Assembly (NCBI GenBank): GCA_029747015.1
Contig: JAKOGI010001363.1
Span: 56,001 to 120,000 of the forward strand
Source of the DNA: Carnegiea gigantea
Taxonomy: Eukaryota; Streptophyta; Magnoliopsida; Caryophyllales; Cactaceae
Direction of reading: 5' to 3'
Length of the DNA: 64,000 nucleotides
Within the stretch, counting starts at the first letter, position 1, and each line of letters starts with the position of its first letter. Positions 12,187 through 24,128 of the stretch are shown here, piece after piece. Below the pieces are notes generated by a model, which did no database searches, was not told where the DNA came from, and saw only the letters and a list, made by a program, of their open reading frames with translations. Both the position numbers and the translations under genes were made by a program.

Positions 12187-13142
12187 TCATTCCATCACAT
12201 GAGAATTAATAAGTAACATATCACAACACCTAGGGGAAGGGGAGGGTGGTGAGCAGAAAGAAGAAACATGGAATGTATCAAGAGGGTTGGGGGATATATT
12301 ATCAACAAAATCAGGATTAGCTGACCCCACAACCACAACATCCACACATGAAGTCTCCATGAGAGTTTCATGAAGATCATACTCCTTAATAAAAACATGG
12401 CCCAACTGAGACCAAGTATCATCCTCTTCAACACTAGCGCTAACACTAAAGGTCTCACCTACCTCTAACTCCGTTAACTGAGCTAAAGGGGAAGGTGTAT
12501 CAGGAAAGATCATGATAGACGCAGTGTTGTCCCAAAGAGTATTAGTAAAGGATGGAGTAACGGTGAGTAAAGTAGTCCAGGGAGGGTCAAGTACGTCCTC
12601 TAGTCCGGACTCTAGAAGAGGGAAAACGCATCATCATCACACAGATTGACATCAAATCTAGAGGAACTAGAGCTAAGGTTAGTCTCAGGTGATAGGTCAT
12701 ACTCCCGCAGTTTATTAGCAAACTCAATTTGTTGCTCATTCATTGTCTCTATCATATTGCGAAGTTTAGCAAAGCCCTCATCATAAATATAATAGGGACA
12801 AAAATTACTGGTATGATCAGAACAATGGCAAATTTCGCATATAGGAGGAGCATAATCAGGGATGCAAGGGCGTAGGATGCATGAATTAGTGCAACTAATC
12901 TCATATTCATAAGTATCCTGAGCCAACCAATCAAGAAAATTACATGCTTTATTAACATCTTTATCACAGAAATCCCAGTACTCTAAAAGAGCACGGGTCT
13001 CACAATTCACACCTTCATAAACTGTATTCAAAATTTTCCACTTTTCCAAATAAAAATCACAATGAGTAAGAAAAGCATGTAATCTATCATAGTATCTCCA
13101 AAATAATTCATGCTCATATTGAGGAAAGTGGGAAAACGGCAT
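12187..13142 (-). pseudogene. gag-like protein, internal region 3 (frameshift)
   Basis: This copy has the ancestral GAG at the position of the stop in copies 1 and 2, and reads through it. A single A is missing from an A run near 12624, which shifts the frame after residues LCDDDAF. The rest of the tail continues in the shifted frame to TGA at 12187. The CCHC knuckle is present, although the start reads MPFSHF rather than MSFSHF. It is the longest N-terminal frame of the four copies. Confidence 0.75.
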
Positions 13143-13228
13143 TTTTTTTTCAATTTTCAATTTTTTTTTTCAAAATAAAAGCCTAGTCTCGAATGCTCAA
13201 GTCAGCTCTAGCATTAGAAAGCGCCAAG

Positions 13229-13247
13229 TCCCCTGGCAACGACGCCA
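13229..13247 (-). other. Primer binding site, unit 3 (one extra base)
   Basis: The plus strand reads TCCCCTGGCAACGACGCCA, one base longer than the other copies. Pairing with tRNA-Asp would be weakened. Confidence 0.7.
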
Positions 13248-13253
13248 ACAACT

Positions 13254-14637
13254 TGTTAGGGAAAAAACATAGTTTAATATTTATAAACCCCAAGTGCTAG
13301 GTGCATCGTTGAGTACTTGGGGTGTCGTCCGCAGAGAGTTGTGTTTCCAACTACCAGGGCTAACTAAAGCATCTCGAGCTAGGTGAAAGCAAGGGAAAAG
13401 AGGAAAAACTAAGATACGCTAGCAAATCTAGGAAAAGCCACTTGGAGTTGTGATTTAAGCAATGGATGAACCAACTAATCGAGATAAGTCCTAACCTACC
13501 CAAATTACGTCACGAACTAGAGATGGTCGGTTGCACCATCGAAGACCACCCAAGCCCTCTGTCAAGGTCATGAGCTAGTCTAATTAGCCCAACCACCTAT
13601 TTTCATGGGGTTAGCCCAATTAGACCACAAAATTAGTAACCCTCAGACCTAACTCGGATCGAGTACAATTTTCATGTCTCGAACTCAGCTATTCCCTTTC
13701 CCACACTAGCTAATTGACCGCACCTCTTAGTATAAGTCAATTGCCCAAAATTGCCCAAAAATATGGATGAAAGCTCTCTCAAGCATTTTATCGAACACTT
13801 GGCGGGCGTGAAGGAAAACTCTAAGTTCTAGGCATAGATTGGGTATGGTTAGGCCAAATACAAGACTAATTAACTAGCAAAAGGCTAATCATAATCCAAG
13901 CCAATGCAATCTACGCACCAAACATCACAAACACAACAAAACCTAAACTAACAAACAATAACATAAACTTGAAGAACAAAACAAAGAGAATGAAATAAAA
14001 TAAATCTAAACAACTAAATAACATGAATCAACAATGAAAACTAAACATAAAAACCAAACAAAACAAATACAAGAATTAAAACGAACAAAACATAAACAAG
14101 AACAACATATAAACTAAAAAGATAAAAGGGGAGAAAACTTAGCCTTGAATTGATGAAGGAACTTGAAATCCAAAGGTTGAATCCAATATTACAATCTTCA
14201 ATCCTAAACTAACCCTCCTCTTGAGGTTTTATTTGCTAAAATATAACCTAAACTACTCTAAGAATCGCCCCAAAAGAAGGCCGAACGACCCCCCGCAAAA
14301 ACGCCTGAAGAGGGCTTTAAATAGAAAATCGCAAAACTGGCCGACGGACACGGGGGCACAACCGTGCCAGGGTGCCACGGTCGTGCCACGTGGCACGGCC
14401 CCACCGTGCCATTCCTCTGGCACGGTGGTTCGCCCCCCAGTTCACCCTTTTTTGCCGATTTTTGCTGTTCTTCTTCGCTTTATCCCGTCTTCGCTCTTTT
14501 TCACGGCGTTTGCTTGATTTGACATTATTTCCGACAAAACATAAATAAAACAAGTAAAAATCCTAAAGATTAATTTATTATACGAGCTAAAAGTAAGTGA
14601 AAAAGGTACGTAAAATAGGACAATTTATCGTTTATCA
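13254..14637 (-). repeat. LTR copy 4 of the array
   Basis: This LTR is 1384 bp with TG...CA ends. Its middle is of the copy 1/5 type and its PBS-side third resembles copy 3. Confidence 0.9.
14316..14396 (-). promoter_or_regulatory. Putative LTR promoter, copy 4
   Basis: The G-box palindrome is intact at 14383-14396 and TATTTAAA is at 14316-14323 on the minus strand. Confidence 0.5.
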
Positions 14638-16598
14638 AATTCCCCCACACCTATCTTTTGCTCGTCCTCGAGCAAAACGAAAGTAAAAACTAAACTAAGA
14701 ACCTAACTCACTTTCGTAGGAATTACGGCTGCATTTAACGTATGCAATAAGCCCTTTAAACCCCTTGGTTCCCTTAAGTGGACGAGTAAGGTCTCGTGAG
14801 AGTTTGTAGAAGATATACTCATAAAATCTCAAAAAGGAGAAACAAAGAAAAGAGAAACAAAAATTTAAAAAAAAAATGACAAAACACATAATATACATCG
14901 GGGTGAACTATGCACATTTGGATCAACCAAAACCCACTAATAACTCAAGTATCAATCTGTACACAAGCATTATATGCATTTCAGGGCACATCATCCCTAA
15001 GAATGGCATCCAGACATTAGCTTTTCACCCTACGATGTATGAAATCATTGAATCCATCCTGGTGCCTGGTGTGCAAGTGTATCATTACCCTAAGACTTTG
15101 ACTTACCAAAATCAAACTCAATCCTACTTAACTGACACAATCTACCTTATTGACCTGCTAGCATGGAAAACAAGCTTTCCCACTAGTAGTATTGCCTCAA
15201 AGGGTAGCACCCAGTAGCGCATGCTTCAAAAAGTATGTACTTGTCATTCCAAACTCTTTTCTTCGCCCCTTTTTTTCTTTTTTTCTTTTTCTTTCTTCTT
15301 CCCTTTTTTTTTTAACAATCCAAACTCTTGCAACGCCTCAAAGGGATACACCCAGTAGCGCTTGAGTTTGTTTTTGTTTTTGCTTTTGTTTTTAGAAAAT
15401 GGGTGCAAGCACATACAAAGGTAATTGTGCAGTAGAGAAGTGGGAGAGCCGATCATGAAAGACTGAGAATGTAAGGTAATGATACTACAATAATCAGGAC
15501 TGGATTACAAAATTACAATGGAATGTTGGGGTTAGAACTGATGCCTAAAATGATAAACTTTGGGCGAATATCTATCACGCACATTACACTTATATACGAG
15601 CTAATAGCCAAGGTAACGGAGATCAAGGCTGATCAAAATAGTGCAAAACTCCCCTAAATTCAAAAATTAAGAAAAATTATAGAAAAAAAGAGAAAAATTG
15701 AAAAATTTACACAAAAATGAAAAATTTTTCACAAAAATAAGGATATTACACAAAAATGAAAAATTTTTCACAAAAATAAGGATAAAACGGGAGATGACCC
15801 CGCCCCCACACCTAAATCTCACAATGTCCTCATTGGGAGCTGAGAGTCATCACGAACCACAAAACACACAAAAACAAAGAAAACAAAATTATACAAGTAT
15901 ACTAAACCGACATATATATACACAGGCTAACACACTCCCACAAAAACACAATCCAAATCAAAACAATACCACACATATATACAAAACTAACCACCAAAAA
16001 CAAAGATAGACCAATCCATCAACACCACCAATCACAACACATAAATATCCATAAAAAGACAAAAACGATGATCACAGCCATCAATGGCTTAGCAACATCC
16101 CAAATTTCAACTCAAGATGATCACCAACAAAAACACAATCCTAATATCCACAACTAAACAAAAACAAAAAGAGAGAAAATAATAAAAAAATAAAAGGAAA
16201 ATAGGGGAGAGTGAGAACGATTATACCAGGTCAGGTACTGATTGTACCTGAACTACGCCTCCCTAAGATGGTACTATAGAGGCCTGAGGAGCATCAGCCA
16301 CTCCTCATCATCGCTCAGGACTCGCGGCGTCAACTCGGATGCCGTTAAAGCTCATAAGGGCTTATCATGCATTGCTGCATGCATCTCAGAATGGTGTGAA
16401 TAAGAGAACACTGATAAGGATGAAGAAAGCAAAGTTAGTACCCTCTTAAACTCATTAAATGCCTTGGAGAAATCAACAGAATAATCGAATGCAATAATCA
16501 ATACGATTTTTCCAAGCATGCTCTCTAGGTACAGACGATAAGGATCAAGGGAGGGGTCGTACCCTCTAAGAGTACATAGGGACTCAGAACAGTCAATC
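14638..16598 (-). other. Non-coding 3' part of internal region 4
   Basis: The layout matches the other units. The polypurine tract at 14638 differs slightly (AATTCCCCCACACC on the plus strand). The opposite-strand 113-codon frame is 14876-15217. Confidence 0.65.
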
Positions 16599-17554
16599 TC
16601 ATTCCATCGCATGAGAATCAATAAGTAACATATCACAACACTTAGGGGAAGGGGAGGGTGGTAAGCAGAAAGAAGAAACATGGAATGTATCAATAGGGTT
16701 GGGGGATATATTATCAACAAAATCAGGATTAGCTGACCCCACAACCACAACATCCACACATGAAGTCTTTATGAGAGTTTTATAAAGATCATAATCCTCA
16801 ATAAAAACATGGCCCAACTGAGACCAAGTATCATCCTCTTCAACACTAGCGCTAACACCAAAGGTCTCACCTACCTCTAACTCCGTCAACTGAGCTAAAG
16901 GGGAAGGTGTATCAGGAAAGATCATGATAGATGCAGTGTTGTCCCAAAGAGTATTAAGAAAGGATCGAGTAACGGTGAGTAAAGTAGTATAGGGAGGGTT
17001 GAGTACGTCCACTAGTTCGGACTCTAGAGGAGGGAAAAACGCATCATCATCACACAGATTGACATCAAGTCTAGAGGCACTAGAGCTAAGGTCAGTTTCA
17101 GGTGATAGGTCATACTTCGCAGTTTATTAGCAAACTCAATTTGTTGCTCATTCATTGTCTCTATCATATTGCTAAGTTTAGCAAAGCCCTCATCAGAAAT
17201 ATAATAGGGACAAGAATTACTGGTATGATCAGAACAATAGAAAATTTCACATATAGGAGGAGCATTATCAGGGATGCAAGGGCATAAGATGTATGAATTC
17301 GTGCAACTAATCTCGTATTCATAAGTATCCTGAGCCAACCAATCAAGAAAATTGCATGCTTCATTAACATCTTTAGCACAGAAATCCCAGTACTCTAAAA
17401 GAGCGCGGGTCTCACAATTCACACCTTCATAAACTGTATTCAAAATTTCCCACTTTTCCAAATAGAAATCACAATGAGTAAGAAAAGCATGTAATCTATC
17501 ATAGTATCTCCAAAATAATTCATGCTCATATTGAGGAAAGTGGGAAAAAGACAT
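16599..17554 (-). pseudogene. gag-like protein, internal region 4 (frameshift)
   Basis: A one-base loss near 17113 (plus strand CATACTTCGCAG where copy 3 has CATACTCCCGCAG) shifts the frame just before the codon mutated in copies 1 and 2. The knuckle lies before the shift, but one intervening spacer residue differs (CEIFYCSDH, so the second Cys is lost to Phe). It shares variants with copy 3 in the tail, for example CAACTGAGACC. Confidence 0.75.
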
Positions 17555-17640
17555 TTTTTTTTTCAATTTTCAATTTTTTTTTCAAAATAAAAGCCTAGTC
17601 TCGAATGCTCAAGTAAGCTCTAATATTAGAAAGCGCCAAC

Positions 17641-17658
17641 TCCCTGGCAACGACGCCA
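17641..17658 (-). other. Primer binding site, unit 4
   Basis: The minus strand reads TGGCGTCGTTGCCAGGGA, two mismatches to the tRNA-Asp complement. This is the site next to the outermost 5' LTR. Confidence 0.8.
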
Positions 17659-17664
17659 ACAACT

Positions 17665-19050
17665 TGTTAAGGAAAAAACATAGTTTTAATATTTATAAAC
17701 CCCAAGTGCCAGGTGTATCGTTGAGTACTTAGGGTGTCGTCCGCAGAGAGTTGTGTTTCCAACTACCAGGGCTAACTAAAGCGTCTCGAGCTAGGTGAAA
17801 GCAAGGGAAAAGAGGAAAAACTAAGCTACGCTAACAAATCTAGGAAAAGCGACTTGGAGTTGTGATTTAACCAATGGACGAACCAACTAATCGAGATGAG
17901 TCCTAACCTACCCAAATTACGTCACGAACTAGAGATGGTCGGTTGCACCATCGAAGACCACCCAAGCCCTCTCTCAAGGGTCATGACCTAGTCTAATTAG
18001 CCTAACCACCTATTTTCATGGGGTTAGCCCAATTAGACCACAAAATTAGCAACCCTCAGACCTAACTCGGATCGAGTAAAATTTTCATGTCTCGAACTCA
18101 GCTATTCCCTCTCCCACACTAGCTAATTGACCGCACCTCTCAGCATAAGTCAATTGCCCAAAATTGCCCAAAAATATGGATGAAAGCTCTCTCAAGCATT
18201 TCATCGAACACTTGGCGGGCGTGAAGGAAAACTCTAAGTTCTAGGCATAGATTGGGTATGGTTAGGCCAAATACAAGACTAATTAACTAGCAAGAGGCTA
18301 ATCATAATCCAAGCCAATGCAATCTACGCACCAAACATCACAAACACAACAAAACCTAAACTAACAAACAATAACATAAACTTGAAGAACAAAACAAAGA
18401 GAATGAAATAAAACAAATCTAAACAACTAAATAACATGAATCAACAATGAAAACTAAACATAAAAACCAAACAAAACAAATACAAGAATTAAAACGAACA
18501 AAACATAAACAAGAACAACATATAAACTAAAGAGATAAAAGGGGAGAAAACTTAGCCTTGAATTGATGAAGGAACTTGAAATCCAAAGGTTGAATCCAAT
18601 ATTACAATCTTCAATCCTAAACTAGCCCTCCTCTTGAGGTTTTATTTGCTAAAATATAACCTAAACTACTCTATGAATCGCCCCAGGAGAAGGCCGAACG
18701 ACCCCCCGCAAAGACGCCCGAAGAGGGCTTTAAATAGAAAATCGCGAAACCGGCCGACGGACCTGGGGGCACGACCGTGCCAGGGTGCCACGGTCGTGCC
18801 ACGTGGCACGGCTCCACCGTGCCATTCGTCTGGCACGGTGGTTCAGCCCCCGGTTCACCCTTTTTTGCCGATTTTTGCTGTTTTTCTTCGCTTTGTCCCG
18901 TCTTCGCTCCTTTTCGCGGCGTTTGCTTGATTTGACATTATTTCCGACAAAACATAAATAAAACAAGTAAAAATCCTAGAGATTAAGTTATTATGCGAGC
19001 TAAAAGTGGGTGAAAAAGGTACGTAAAATAGGACAATTTATCGTTTATCA
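17665..19050 (-). repeat. LTR copy 5, the outer 5' LTR of the array
   Basis: This LTR is 1386 bp. It starts on the minus strand at 19050 directly against CACTA transposon coding sequence, so 19050/19051 is the insertion boundary. A five-base target duplication would be TCGAT (19051-19055), but its partner lies outside the window. Confidence 0.9.
18729..18809 (-). promoter_or_regulatory. Putative LTR promoter, copy 5
   Basis: The G-box palindrome is at 18796-18809 and TATTTAAA at 18729-18736. As the outermost 5' LTR, this copy would drive transcription of the whole array. Confidence 0.5.
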
Positions 19051-19833
19051 TCGATGTCATTATCACCTTCCATATCAACTTTCTCTTTCCATCGAGATAC
19101 AGAGTGTTTTGGACATTCATCTAGGTCTCTATTCTCTTTCCAATATAGAATGTAGTTGTTGATACCTGCATCAATTTTGACATAATCCAAACCCAAGGCT
19201 TTTGTATACTTTTTTACCTAAAGAATTTTCAGGAATGTTCTCATCATTGTTAAATGCTCTTTGAAGTGACCTAGGCAACATAGAAAATGATTTATTACTC
19301 CATTTACAACTCACTTTAATATGAAGTAATGTGGCAATGAACTCCAACCTGGTAAATGTCTTACAACCAAAATCGGCATCTTCCATAAGCTTCTGAAACT
19401 CTTTTGGCACCTCATTTTTACCGCCCTCATTCTCTGTATGGTCCTCAATAGACTCAAAATTACCAAAGTTCATAACATTCATTGCTTTGCACACTAATGG
19501 CCTCATATCATCACATGTCACAAAATTTTCAGCTCTATTTGATGCCTCTTCTTCTATCCCATCATCACTACCATCGATATGATCTTCATATTCTCCATGA
19601 TGTATCCATGGATTATAATTCCTCAATATACCTCGAACTATTAAGTGATTATGAATCGTGCTTCAATTATGAAACAAGCACAAATTATAATTCACACATG
19701 GACACCTCACCAATGTTTCGTCTTCCTTGCCACCAAAGGCAAGCTCTAAAAATTCATTAATGCCTACTATATAATCGGGTTTTCTTCTATCACTAACTCC
19801 CCTGTGATTCATCCAAATTCGATCCCTATCCAT
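19051..19833 (-). pseudogene. CACTA (En/Spm) TNP2-like transposase, 5' part, broken
   Basis: From ATG at 19833 the frame reads MDRDRIWMNHRGVSD and has the transposase-associated domain: a Trp near the start, a CPC motif (RCPCVNY), then HNHLIVRGI and WIHHGEYED. A TGA interrupts at 19663-19665. The frame then continues through an acidic linker into a TNP2-type segment (LHIKVSCKWSNKSFSMLP) to 19171. A further frameshift leads to YILYWKENRDLDECPKH near 19100, typical of TNP2. The LTR array interrupts the frame at 19050, so the DDE catalytic core is not in the window. TNP2 proteins cut and move CACTA elements; this one cannot be functional. Confidence 0.8.
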
Positions 19834-20340
19834 CCCTGAATGAAATGTTAAAGCATAAATAATTTAAAAACCCCCTCATGATATGATAGGATTGTGTTAA
19901 TATAAGCACCATCAGACATGAATCAATCAACTAAATAATATAAAGTTCCACGTTATGTACCTACTCTGAAACAAACAGTGTCTTCAATTTCTCTTCCTCC
20001 AGTCGCAACTAACACTGAAAAAATGATCAAAATATGAAGAAGCTATTAGCAGAACTAATACAATAGTGGATTTGCTCAAGATAAGAAATCGGTACATCTT
20101 TCATAGAAATCAGTACATCCTGCAGAGAAACAAACCTAATAAGAAATCAGTCATAACTAATTTGTCGAAAATAAGAAATGATCAAAATAGAAAGAAGCTA
20201 TCAGTACATCGTTCAGAGAAAAAATACGACAAATTTAGTATCGGGGCCTGTAGAACATAATAGAACAACAAAATAAATGTTGATGCCCATTTTCTAAAAA
20301 CTCACTACCCAATATCAATTTTCTTGTAGTACGAGGTAGG
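19834..20340 (-). other. Upstream region of the CACTA transposase
   Basis: This AT-rich stretch precedes the transposase start and holds short repeats of the type AAGAAATCAGTACATC (20080-20210). Near 20322 it contains TTTTCTTGTAGTA, which resembles a CACTA terminus (CACTACAAGAAAA) with a changed last base. It could be the true 5' end of the TNP2-bearing element; the end at 24128 would then belong to another CACTA. Confidence 0.4.
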
Positions 20341-22850
20341 GGACAATGGCCTAATCCGTCATGTTGGTATAGAATTTATTTTGGTGGATACAACATCTGT
20401 ATACAATATTATCATTAGAAGATGAGCACGTAAGTCTACGGAGGTTGCTATGTCAACTTATGCCCTACAAATGTAGTTTAAGTCTAATGAAGGTTTCATA
20501 ACCAACATCTTGGAGCAACCCCGGAATGTCAGGCGATGTTATGAGTAGACATCTACAACCTCCAAGCAGTAAGGAGACATTTCCTTCCAGCAAACTCTTG
20601 TAGGAACAAGAGGCAGGCAATCTATACATAACCTAGATGAGTATGAGCTATTCACAAAGCAATGAACCTTGACCCTCTACTAGGGGTCTAGCTAGAAGAG
20701 GTCCTCTTAACTGAAGAACTTGAAGAAGCTTCCCATATGGAGTGAGGATTGGAAGAGGATTTAAAGAAAAGATGTAGCAAGATCACGGCAAGACATCAAG
20801 CCTATTACCAGAAGCTAGCCTACCACCAACTGGAAGCCTCAGCTAAGTGAAGGTCCTAGAAGAAAAACTTTAATACTAGCAACTTAAGAAGAGGTGACCT
20901 AGCATATGCATAACTTTAGGCTAGTTCAGATACTTGTTAAAATTTTAAGTATGAAAGTTTCTTAGGATAGTTTTATGCTGCCCCAAATAAATCATACACT
21001 CAAAGTGAACACTTATAATACTCTGAGAGTGTGGCTATAAGAAAATAAAATACCAAGAGATATCTATTATGTCATGGTCTGAGCCTAAAGTATAGAAATA
21101 ACTATGTCTCATATCTTATCATGGCTAAATATTGAGAATTTTCCTAGCAATGATGCAAGACACGAGTAAATTCTTATAACTTCTTTAAGGGGCATAAACT
21201 ACAACACACTTTAAAGCTAACTCGGGAAACTTTGGTATCCAAAAGCTCCTTAAGGGACATAGTCTCTAAGGCCTCTAAGTTCTAGTAAGGAACTTCAGTA
21301 TTGAGGATAGAAACCTCACCTTTGGGGGGAAGAAGCTCACCACCAACCTGGCAAGTGTTGGACATATGAACAAAGCTAGGAACATTATACTTATCTCTCA
21401 AGTGAGAATGCACCCCTTGATTCCCCAACAAAGCTCCTCCTCCAAGAGGGTAAGGAGAAGCTGAGGAGCTAGCTAAAGCCTTTAGGATAACTATCTTGAA
21501 ATGTCCTTATTGCTTCTTGCTCAACTTCTCCCTGACAATAACATGGATGAGGGGCAGACTGAACCTCTGAATATAATACAGATGTTTGAATCTCGAAGAT
21601 GTGGAAAAACTTGACCAAACCTAATTACTTATGGGAAAACAGAATCCTAAAAGTCGCTAGTAAAGGAATCCCTAATCTCAGCCTGAGAATGACTTTACAT
21701 TTCTACTCCTAAACTGTAGAAAGAAAACATAAGGTTAAGCAGGCAAGAAGGAAATGTCTTAGCGAATTACTTTACATTTCTATCATTTAGTGAAGAAGGT
21801 AAGAAAAATAAAGTAGATGGGATAAAACTTAGGGAATTGTATAAAGTAATTGCAATAGATAGGGTTGTAGAAGTCCATAATTTCATGCAATAACATCTTA
21901 GAGGATCACATTCAAATATCAAGAATGGATTGGAACCTTCAAATTTTAAAATTTAAATTTTATTGCAAGGTCTTAGAAATCTTTACAAGGCTTACAAAAT
22001 AAATAAACTTAAGAGAAAAGAGAGAGGCAAGTGAAAGAAAAAGTGTGATGAAGAATAGTCATGGGATCCAAACAATCACCTAAAGGACAAAATCATCTCC
22101 ACTTCTCTCCTTGATAAAGAATAGTCATCAGTCATCCCTTAAGAGTCAGGTCTATTACACTTTAATGCCTCATAGCGCACTCAGGTGAGAGGCTAACTCA
22201 CGATTGAGAGCAACTCAAGAGTCATATCGATGTTCTACCACATGCATACAAAAATCAAACATTTATTATCACGAAAAACCATCTAAGGATGTCATAAAAA
22301 GGTCAAAATTATTGGCTTAAACAATGAGGAATTCACTAATCATTATTTTAAGGTGTAGGGTACGGCTGCCAATTAGCTATTAAGCTTGTTTGAAAGTCTA
22401 GTCTACACCAGCAAGCCAGACACTCACCAATCCAAAGTCAGACATCCAACAATTAAAAGCTTCCATAGTGTGACTGGACGTGTGCATTAAAGACAACCTA
22501 ATTTTCTCAAGGATATAATCACTTGACCATATAATTGAAGTTACAAACGTTTTAATAGAAACAATATAATCCCTAGTATGCAAGATGAGTTAGGCCAAAT
22601 TAGCAATGCATGAACACCCAACACATACGGTGACAATCCATTTCGATTTATTTAAAGAAACAAAGAGAAATTGAGACAAACACAAGTTAGCAAGCTCGCT
22701 AAAAGTGAGCGCAACATATAAAACAATATAAAGGAACATTCTATAGAAGCTGGACCAGCTTGTTGTCTGATCTTGTTGTCTGATCCAGGAGATACCAACG
22801 GGTGAAAGTGATACTCACCTTCAGTTAACAACCGATAGCACTACAGAAGC
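20341..22850. other. Unassigned 2.5-kb stretch
   Basis: I see no open frame over about 60 codons with a recognisable domain, no terminal repeats and no RNA gene here. Base composition resembles that of transposon non-coding DNA. It may be an insertion inside the CACTA element or its long 5' region. Confidence 0.4.
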
Positions 22851-24128
22851 ACAAGCGTAAACGGACTAAGTTTTTGACGCTGAGCCAGCAACTCAGGTAG
22901 ATATCTGCCCATATACACAGGATCCATAAGACATAGGTGGAGGGCTACCTCTTAGAGCAACCATATCACATAAAAAACAAGTTAAAATTATAACAATTCT
23001 TGGGGGCCTGTGAAACAAAAAAGGCTACCGTTGCAAATTTGGGTCGACAAATGAGGAGTTCACATAATCAAGACTCTCTCCATCACCAACCAGACACTTT
23101 CAGATGATTTATCAAGAAACTTGAACTGATCAGAGCTTAATTCTCTTGTTCTCAATTAAAATGCTCATTATGCATCAGAAATTGAAAAACCCAAATGAAT
23201 TCATAGAGCACCCACATCACGAGACCGCCACTAGCATGTTGTTCAATCAGATTTGAACTTTATCACACTGGAAGACACTCAATTTGAATAAGAGCTCAAA
23301 TCAAATACCAAAACACCCAAATTCAAGATCTTCGTCAATTAGGAAGTAAACAAATCAATCAGAGACTTCGTCTTGAAAAAAAACAGAAGGGTTTCATTCA
23401 ACCACAGAACAAAAACCAACTGAAAACAATAAACATAAACTAAAATAACATAAAAATGAGATAGGATGAGTATTAGGTGAACTCCTTCAGGCTAAAATCT
23501 GAAGAAAAACTAATGCTCATCCTTCAAAATCGAACAAAAACGAAAAAAAAACAAACAAAATCAAACACAATCGAACAAAATCGAACAAGGATGATCGTTA
23601 TTTAGGAAATACCTAAGAACCGAAGTGAATGAATGACCCCTTCAAATAGCTGCCCCAGGCTTGAATGTCGACCTCCAATAGACAGCAGGCTTGAACGCCT
23701 TCAGGCTGGACTTCAGGCACCATCACGACTGGACTTGAGGTGAGGGTTAGGTCAAGGGGACCGAGTGAGGGTGTCGATCGAAATGAAGAGGGTGAACAGA
23801 TGTAACGAAATGAAGAGGATTTGAGTGAGGGTTAGGTTGGATGAGGGTTTAGCCACCTAAATTTTCATTCAAACTTTCACGAAAATGAGGAGGGGCCAAA
23901 CTGAGCGCCTAATTTGTTTTCTTTTTCTTTTTGGTATAAGGCCACAAAATATAAAATCTAACGTCTTATTTAAACTAAAGGGCTACGAAAATATCATTTT
24001 GTCACCTTAATTATGGACAGAGACCACAAAATTATTTTCATTGCCTTCCAGTAAGTTAAGGGCATCAAAATTAATTTTGTCGCCTTATAATATAAATTTC
24101 GTGGCCCAATCCTGCTTTCCTTGTAGTG
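22851..24128 (-). mobile_element. CACTA transposon terminal region
   Basis: The right end at 24128 reads, on the minus strand, CACTACAAGGAAAGCAGGA, a typical CACTA terminus. Subterminal DNA (about 23930-24120) is rich in repeated short motifs such as GGCCACAAAAT, TTTTGTCGCCTTA and TTCGTGGCCC in both orientations, as expected for transposase binding sites. The three bases after the end are TAA. The other end is not in the window if the element spans the array. Confidence 0.65.

Larger units (their letters stand above)
1..19050 (-). mobile_element. Tandem array of a gag-only LTR retrotransposon (TR-GAG type), 4 units plus one extra LTR
   Basis: Five LTRs start at 25, 4440, 8857, 13254 and 17665, so the spacing is 4415, 4417, 4397 and 4411 bp. 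Each neighbouring pair shares one LTR with no host DNA between. On the minus strand every unit reads LTR (TGATAAAC...TAACA), six-base spacer, primer site complementary to tRNA-Asp, gag-like frame, long non-coding part, polypurine tract, next LTR. No pol domain is visible in any frame of the 3.03-kb internal regions. Short gag-only LTR elements are known in plants as TR-GAG. The right end of the array is sharp at 19050; the left end is not seen, because the window begins exactly at a primer site. Tandem sharing of LTRs is best explained by unequal recombination (inference). Confidence 0.9.

Noticed and set aside
1..19050. CRISPR-like or satellite array
   Set aside because: The 4.4-kb repeat is fully explained by LTR element structure, with primer sites, polypurine tracts and gag.
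20280..20340. Definite second CACTA end
   Set aside because: TTTTCTTGTAGTA lacks the final base of the conserved terminus, and no subterminal repeats or partner end could be confirmed. Kept only as a possibility.
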